A DNA stretch of 64,000 nt, from positions 21,312,457 through 21,376,456 of the forward strand of contig OZ024874.1 in NCBI GenBank assembly GCA_964017185.1, given 5' to 3'. Shown piece after piece: positions 59,857 through 64,000 of this stretch. Source of the stretch: Rugalucina vietnamica (Eukaryota; Mollusca; Bivalvia; Lucinida; Lucinidae). The notes under the pieces are model-generated. The model made no database searches. It was not told the DNA's origin and saw nothing but the letters and a program-made list of their open reading frames with translations. Position numbers and translations under genes: made by a program. Every line of letters begins with the position of its first letter. The first letter of the stretch is position 1.

Positions 59857-60140
59857 TCATCAGGAAAGCATGTTCATGGAAGGTATAACCCCTTATTCCC
59901 CACTTTTATATAGAAAAATGGGGTTTGCTGGGGTATGTCTATTTTTCTCATTTTTGCTCTAAAACATAGATTGTGGGTACTCATTAGAACCGCCTCATCG
60001 AGGCGATTCTAACGTGTACCCACAATCTATGTTTTGAGCAAAAGTAAGAAAAATATCAAAATTTTTCAGCTGAAAATTTTCAATTTAATTTGTAAAGCTC
60101 GAAAAATCTCTATTTATTGCATGGGCAAGTTTTCGTAATG
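59857..60140 (+). mobile_element. HP-B hairpin element, copy 8
   Basis: Full-length, from CATCAGGAAAGCATG to TTGCATGGGCAAGTTTTCG. Confidence 0.85.
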
Positions 60141-60589
60141 ATTAGGCATAGGAATATACAGAACACAACCCAAACTGAGTGAGAAGCTATTTCCTCAAAG
60201 ACAGCCACTCATTCATCTGAACAAAATACATGAATACTCGGTATGCACACAAATGGCACAAACAGCACAAAAATCTACACAAAAAATGAAACAAACAGAA
60301 CCACAACAGATGTACTGTCCTGAAACTGTCAGCTATGTTTCTACATTTAAAGTGGTTCACATCATTTACTTAGTTGTGAGTATAGTATCACTTATATTGC
60401 ATGTCCAACAAAAAATATGAAAAAAAGAATGAATAATAGCAAAAACAAGGTCTGAAAATAAGGAATGTCTGTATTCAGTGGAGGACCTAATGGAATATTG
60501 GCAACTGTGCTAAATGTTTTATCCTTAAATATAGAGATTATTATCATTATTAAAATTATGATTTATTCTAACATATTCACAATTAGCCA

Positions 60590-60815
60590 CAATGCTTTTG
60601 TTCGATGCACGACATTTCGTCGAAAATGTGTTTTGTCAAAAATTTTCTAACTTCAAAAATATTCACCACAAAATTTTGAGATTTATTCCATAGAGCCTAT
60701 AGTTCCACATTTTGAGCCACCAACCACTAGGATTACAGTAAAGGTCTGGGCATGGGGACATTTTCGACAAATGTAATTTTCGACAAAATGTCGCGGATTC
60801 GCTTTTGTTCTAGAT
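60590..60815. repeat. Imperfect palindrome with CGACATTTTGTCG motifs
   Basis: The two sides carry inverted CTTTTGTTCGATGC/CAAAAGCGAATCC-type ends and several CGACATTT(T/C)GTCGAAAAT motifs. It probably is a short non-autonomous element. Confidence 0.5.
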
Positions 60816-62055
60816 TTTTTGTGATAAATGTACTGGTCAGTTTGATAAACACACAAAAAAAGAAAAGCATCAGCTTTCAGAAGGATCAAAATTGGTGACA
60901 AAATATCACTCATACTTTACTGACCGAAAGATATTATTTATATTCACAGATGTATTGCAGACCTTAAGTGTATTGCAGTTATCATAACAGTTATTCTGGG
61001 TGATAAAAAATGGCCATGAATAAGATTGGGTTCAAATAGTAAATAAAGATAAAACTGAGATCACAATAAATTTGCATCTTTTGAAGTTCTGAGTGAACTG
61101 TTTACACATATGGAATCCTCTTAGCATGTAGTGTACATAAAGATACTCAGACTTATTCTTTACAGTTTGTCAATACACATATCTGAAGCACTTTGTACTA
61201 CCCTGTTTGCAGTCATTGCATACTGGAGATAAACCTTACAAACCATGAAATGCATTTAGGGGGACCAGGAATTGATGCAAGTAAATTTAAAGTCCCAACA
61301 TAGACACCAGGTGGGAAGAAAATACATAAAACAACAAAACATTTTCCAACAACACACACGAAGAGCAGAATGACTAGCTCTTTCCCAACAAGGTAGCCAT
61401 CCAGCTAAGTTTCAACCGAAACGAAAGGCAACAAGCACGAAAGAGAGGTAGGCACAATAAACAGTAGTACGTATAATGAAGATAAATCACTTTTCCTGGG
61501 ACACCGATTACCATTTTTACTGGGGACAATGCTGAAAACTATTTTTCCTGGTGACATCTCGATTTTAATAAAGAAAATTAGATAAAAACATATTGTTCAA
61601 CTGGCGAACACATGAACAAAAACTTTTAATGTAATTAAGTTAAAATCCCAACCAGAGACACCAGAAATACAGAGATTATTATTATCATTAATAAAACCGT
61701 TTTGACTAGGACAGCGAAAATTACCATTTCTACCGGTACCATTTCTACCAGTACAGCGAAAATGTATTATTGATTATTAAAAGTCTCAACTGGCTAACAC
61801 ATGTATTACAAAATGCTGCTAACCTCTACCCAAAGATGCTAGGCGGGAAGGAGACCATTTTTCACGAAACTAAACAAGAGCCCAACAAGAAAAGCAGCAA
61901 CTTGACCATAATAAATCAAAAACACCCCGACGACCACAACAGAGAGACCATGGAGGTAATATTCATCTACCTCCATGGACAATGAGACAAACGGACAAAA
62001 CGCGCAACATGAATATAATTTAACAAGAGAACCGTCTTCGAATGGTCAGTAACTT
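60816..62055. other. Intergenic stretch without recognised genes
   Basis: AT-rich sequence with short repeated phrases such as ACACCAG and ACCATTTCTACC. No gene or named repeat found. Confidence 0.45.
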
Positions 62056-62081
62056 GGGGGGGGGGGGGGGGGGGGGGGGGG
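62056..62081 (+). repeat. 26-base G homopolymer
   Basis: Twenty-six consecutive G residues. On the transcribed strand this could form a quadruplex, and its length in an assembly is uncertain. Confidence 0.95.
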
Positions 62082-62395
62082 TAAATAGATTTTACAAAGC
62101 TCTAACATGGGTTTCGGCTGAAATCCGACTCCATCAACAAATACAGAGGCTACCGTGAACGTATCCCAGACAAAGCACCTGACAGAACCACGCACGGAAC
62201 CCCGGACGGTTCTTTCAAGGTCCACTTTGGAAATAATGAGAACAAACCAAACACAATTACATATAAAGAGGCATTTTAGATACTCTTGAAGCGCCAAAAA
62301 ACTCACAATACTCCTACTACATCACACATACGCCATAGCAGGGAAAGCACGTACGAACATGCATTGTTGTGTTTTCCCGAAGAAGCCTTGGTGGC

Positions 62396-63425
62396 TGCCC
62401 TAACCCTAACCCTAGCCATAACCCTAACCCTATCCCTAGCCCTAGCCCTAACCCTAACCTAACCCTAGTCCTTACCCTAACCCTAGCCCTAACCTTAGCC
62501 CTAACCCTAACCCAAACCCTAATCCTAGCCCTAACCCTAACATTAATCCTAACCCTAATGCTAGTCCTAACTCTAACCCTAGCCCTAACCCTAGCCCTGG
62601 CCCTAGCCCTAGCCCTAGCCCTAGCACTAACCCTAGCCCTCATCCTAACCCTAACCCTATCCCTAGCCCTAACCCTAACCCTAACCCTAACCCTAACCCT
62701 AGCCCTAACCCTAACCCTATCACTAGCCCTAAACTTAACCCTTACCCTAACCATAACCAAAACCCTTACCCTAACCCTAATCCTAGCCCCAACCCTAGCA
62801 TTAATCCTAATTCTAACGCTAGCCCTAACCCTAACACTAACCTAACCCTAACCCTAACTCTAACCCTAACCCTAACCCTAACCCTAACCCTAACCCTAAC
62901 CCTAACCCTAACCCTAACCCTTAACCCTAAACCTAACCCTAACCTAACCTCTAACCTCTAACCCTAACCCTAACCATAACCCTAATCCTAACCCTAATCC
63001 TAACCCTAACCCTTAATCCTAACCCTAAACCTAAACCTAACCCTAACCTACCCTAACCCTAACCCTACTCCTAGCCCAACCCTAGCATTAATCCTAATTC
63101 TAACGCTAGCCCTAACCCTAACACTAACCTAACCCTAACCCTAACTCTAACCCTAACCCTAACCCTTAACCCTAAACCTTACCCTAACCTAACCCTAACC
63201 CTAACCCTAACCCTAATCATAACCCTAATCCTAACCCTAATCCTAACCCTAACCCTTAATCCTAACCCTAAACTTAAACCTAACCCTAACCCTACCCTAA
63301 CCATAACTCTAACCCTAACCCTAACCCTAACCCTACCCTAACCCTAACCCTAACCCTAACCCTAACCTCACTCTAACCCTAACCCTAACCCTAACCCTAG
63401 CCTTAACCCTAACCCTAGCAACCCT
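62396..63425. repeat. Interstitial telomere-like repeat block (CCCTAA/CCCTAG)
   Basis: About 1 kb of six-base units, mostly CCCTAA with many CCCTAG and scattered variants (CATTAAT, CTCTAAC, CCTTAAT). The ancestral metazoan telomere unit in this orientation is CCCTAA. The degeneracy and the ordinary repeats on both sides argue against an active chromosome end. Variant-bearing stretches are themselves duplicated. Confidence 0.93.
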
Positions 63426-63570
63426 AGTCCATAATGGTTTCAGTTGAAGAAAGTCTCTGTTTGAGCGTGTAATTAATTTTCTGAAAATATCTGCCATGTT
63501 TGTGAGTCCGATGCTTTGGAAAACCACTCCTTAGAGTATCACGGCATCGTTAGCCAGGGTTCCAGTCCGG

Positions 63571-63608
63571 TTTCTTTTTTTCTTTTTTTTTTTTTTTTTT
63601 TTTTTTTG
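63571..63608 (+). repeat. Poly-T tract
   Basis: A T run with one early interruption, about 150 bp after the telomere-like block. Confidence 0.9.
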
Positions 63609-63796
63609 TCGTTTCTTGGTCAATACCCTTGTGAGGATCAGTTTCCTCAAAATAGTAGGGGTTTGTGGCTTGTACAAAGTGTTGTCGGACTTCTTTGATA
63701 CATGAATCTGAACACACCATGTGCAAACAGTACACATGGTAATGATTTATACAATATTTGTAGAGCTCCATTCACTGATGCTTCATGCAAGGTTTC

Positions 63797-63980
63797 AAAA
63801 TCATATGTCTTCTGGTTCTGACGAATAAGATTTATAAAGAATTTTGCTATTTATAGCCATGGCGGCCATCTTGGTCATGTGACCTGAACCATTTATATTA
63901 ACTTATATTCCCCTTTCCTAACGATGCTCCACATAAAGTTTGGCTTTGACTGACCTAGTCTGACGGGTCAGCCGTCAAAA
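63797..63980 (-). mobile_element. Helentron core fragment without ends
   Basis: In reverse complement this contains CTTTGGCTTTGAC-type and CCATGGCGGCCATCTTGGTC-type blocks matching the 455-bp monomers of elements 1, 2 and 5. Neither terminus is visible before the window ends. It follows the telomere-like block and is the only member in this orientation. Confidence 0.7.
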
Positions 63981-64000
63981 TGAATTTTTGATACCTGATT

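Noticed and set aside
62056..62306. Pro-run reverse frame next to the G homopolymer
   Set aside because: The Pro run is only the complement of the G run, and no gene structure is visible around it.
62317..62845. Open frames of about 150 codons on both strands with Arg/Val or Leu/Thr repeats
   Set aside because: They are translations of six-base telomere-like units, which lack stops in several frames.

Overview
The window looks like intron-rich, AT-rich nuclear DNA of a bivalve mollusc. The basis is a metazoan PDE3-type gene, tRNA-derived SINEs, Helentron/pearl-like elements with tandem-repeat cores, many short palindromic elements, and degenerate TTAGGG-type repeats. A heterodont clam is my guess; genus and species cannot be read from the sequence. 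There are no bacterial genes, operons or CRISPR arrays, and most short open frames fall inside repeats.

One gene spans most of the window on the + strand. It encodes a cGMP-inhibited 3',5'-cyclic nucleotide phosphodiesterase of the PDE3 family. I could place twelve coding exons with consistent splice phases between 3565 and 50741, giving 926 codons that end at a TGA. The membrane-anchoring N-terminus must lie upstream of the window. The exons give, in order, a conserved regulatory segment with basophilic kinase-type motifs, a Ser-rich linker, an acidic linker, the catalytic domain ([24 protein letters not shown], invariant Gln, and the PDE3-type insertion), an acidic tail, a basic/coiled segment and a low-complexity Ser/Thr C-terminus.

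The introns are packed with mobile DNA. Five Helentron/pearl-like elements all lie in the sense orientation and share ends but differ in their internal tandem arrays. About sixteen copies belong to a 220-240 bp hairpin family (HP-A, outer ends GAGCC/GGCTC), and eight belong to a second hairpin family (HP-B). There are also several TIR families, a 3.9 kb foldback element and tRNA-derived SINEs. Nested insertions give a relative chronology. Several elements lie within tens of bases of exon boundaries.

Two exons have been locally duplicated. Exon 6 has two decayed upstream copies (27668, 31885), and the 3' half of exon 8 has two downstream copies (44786-44985). The exon 5 donor is the first unit of a 27-bp minisatellite that repeats a donor-like sequence. 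Downstream of the gene (50742-64000) I see no further gene, only repeats, a 26-base G run, and about 1 kb of degenerate CCCTAA/CCCTAG repeats near the right edge.
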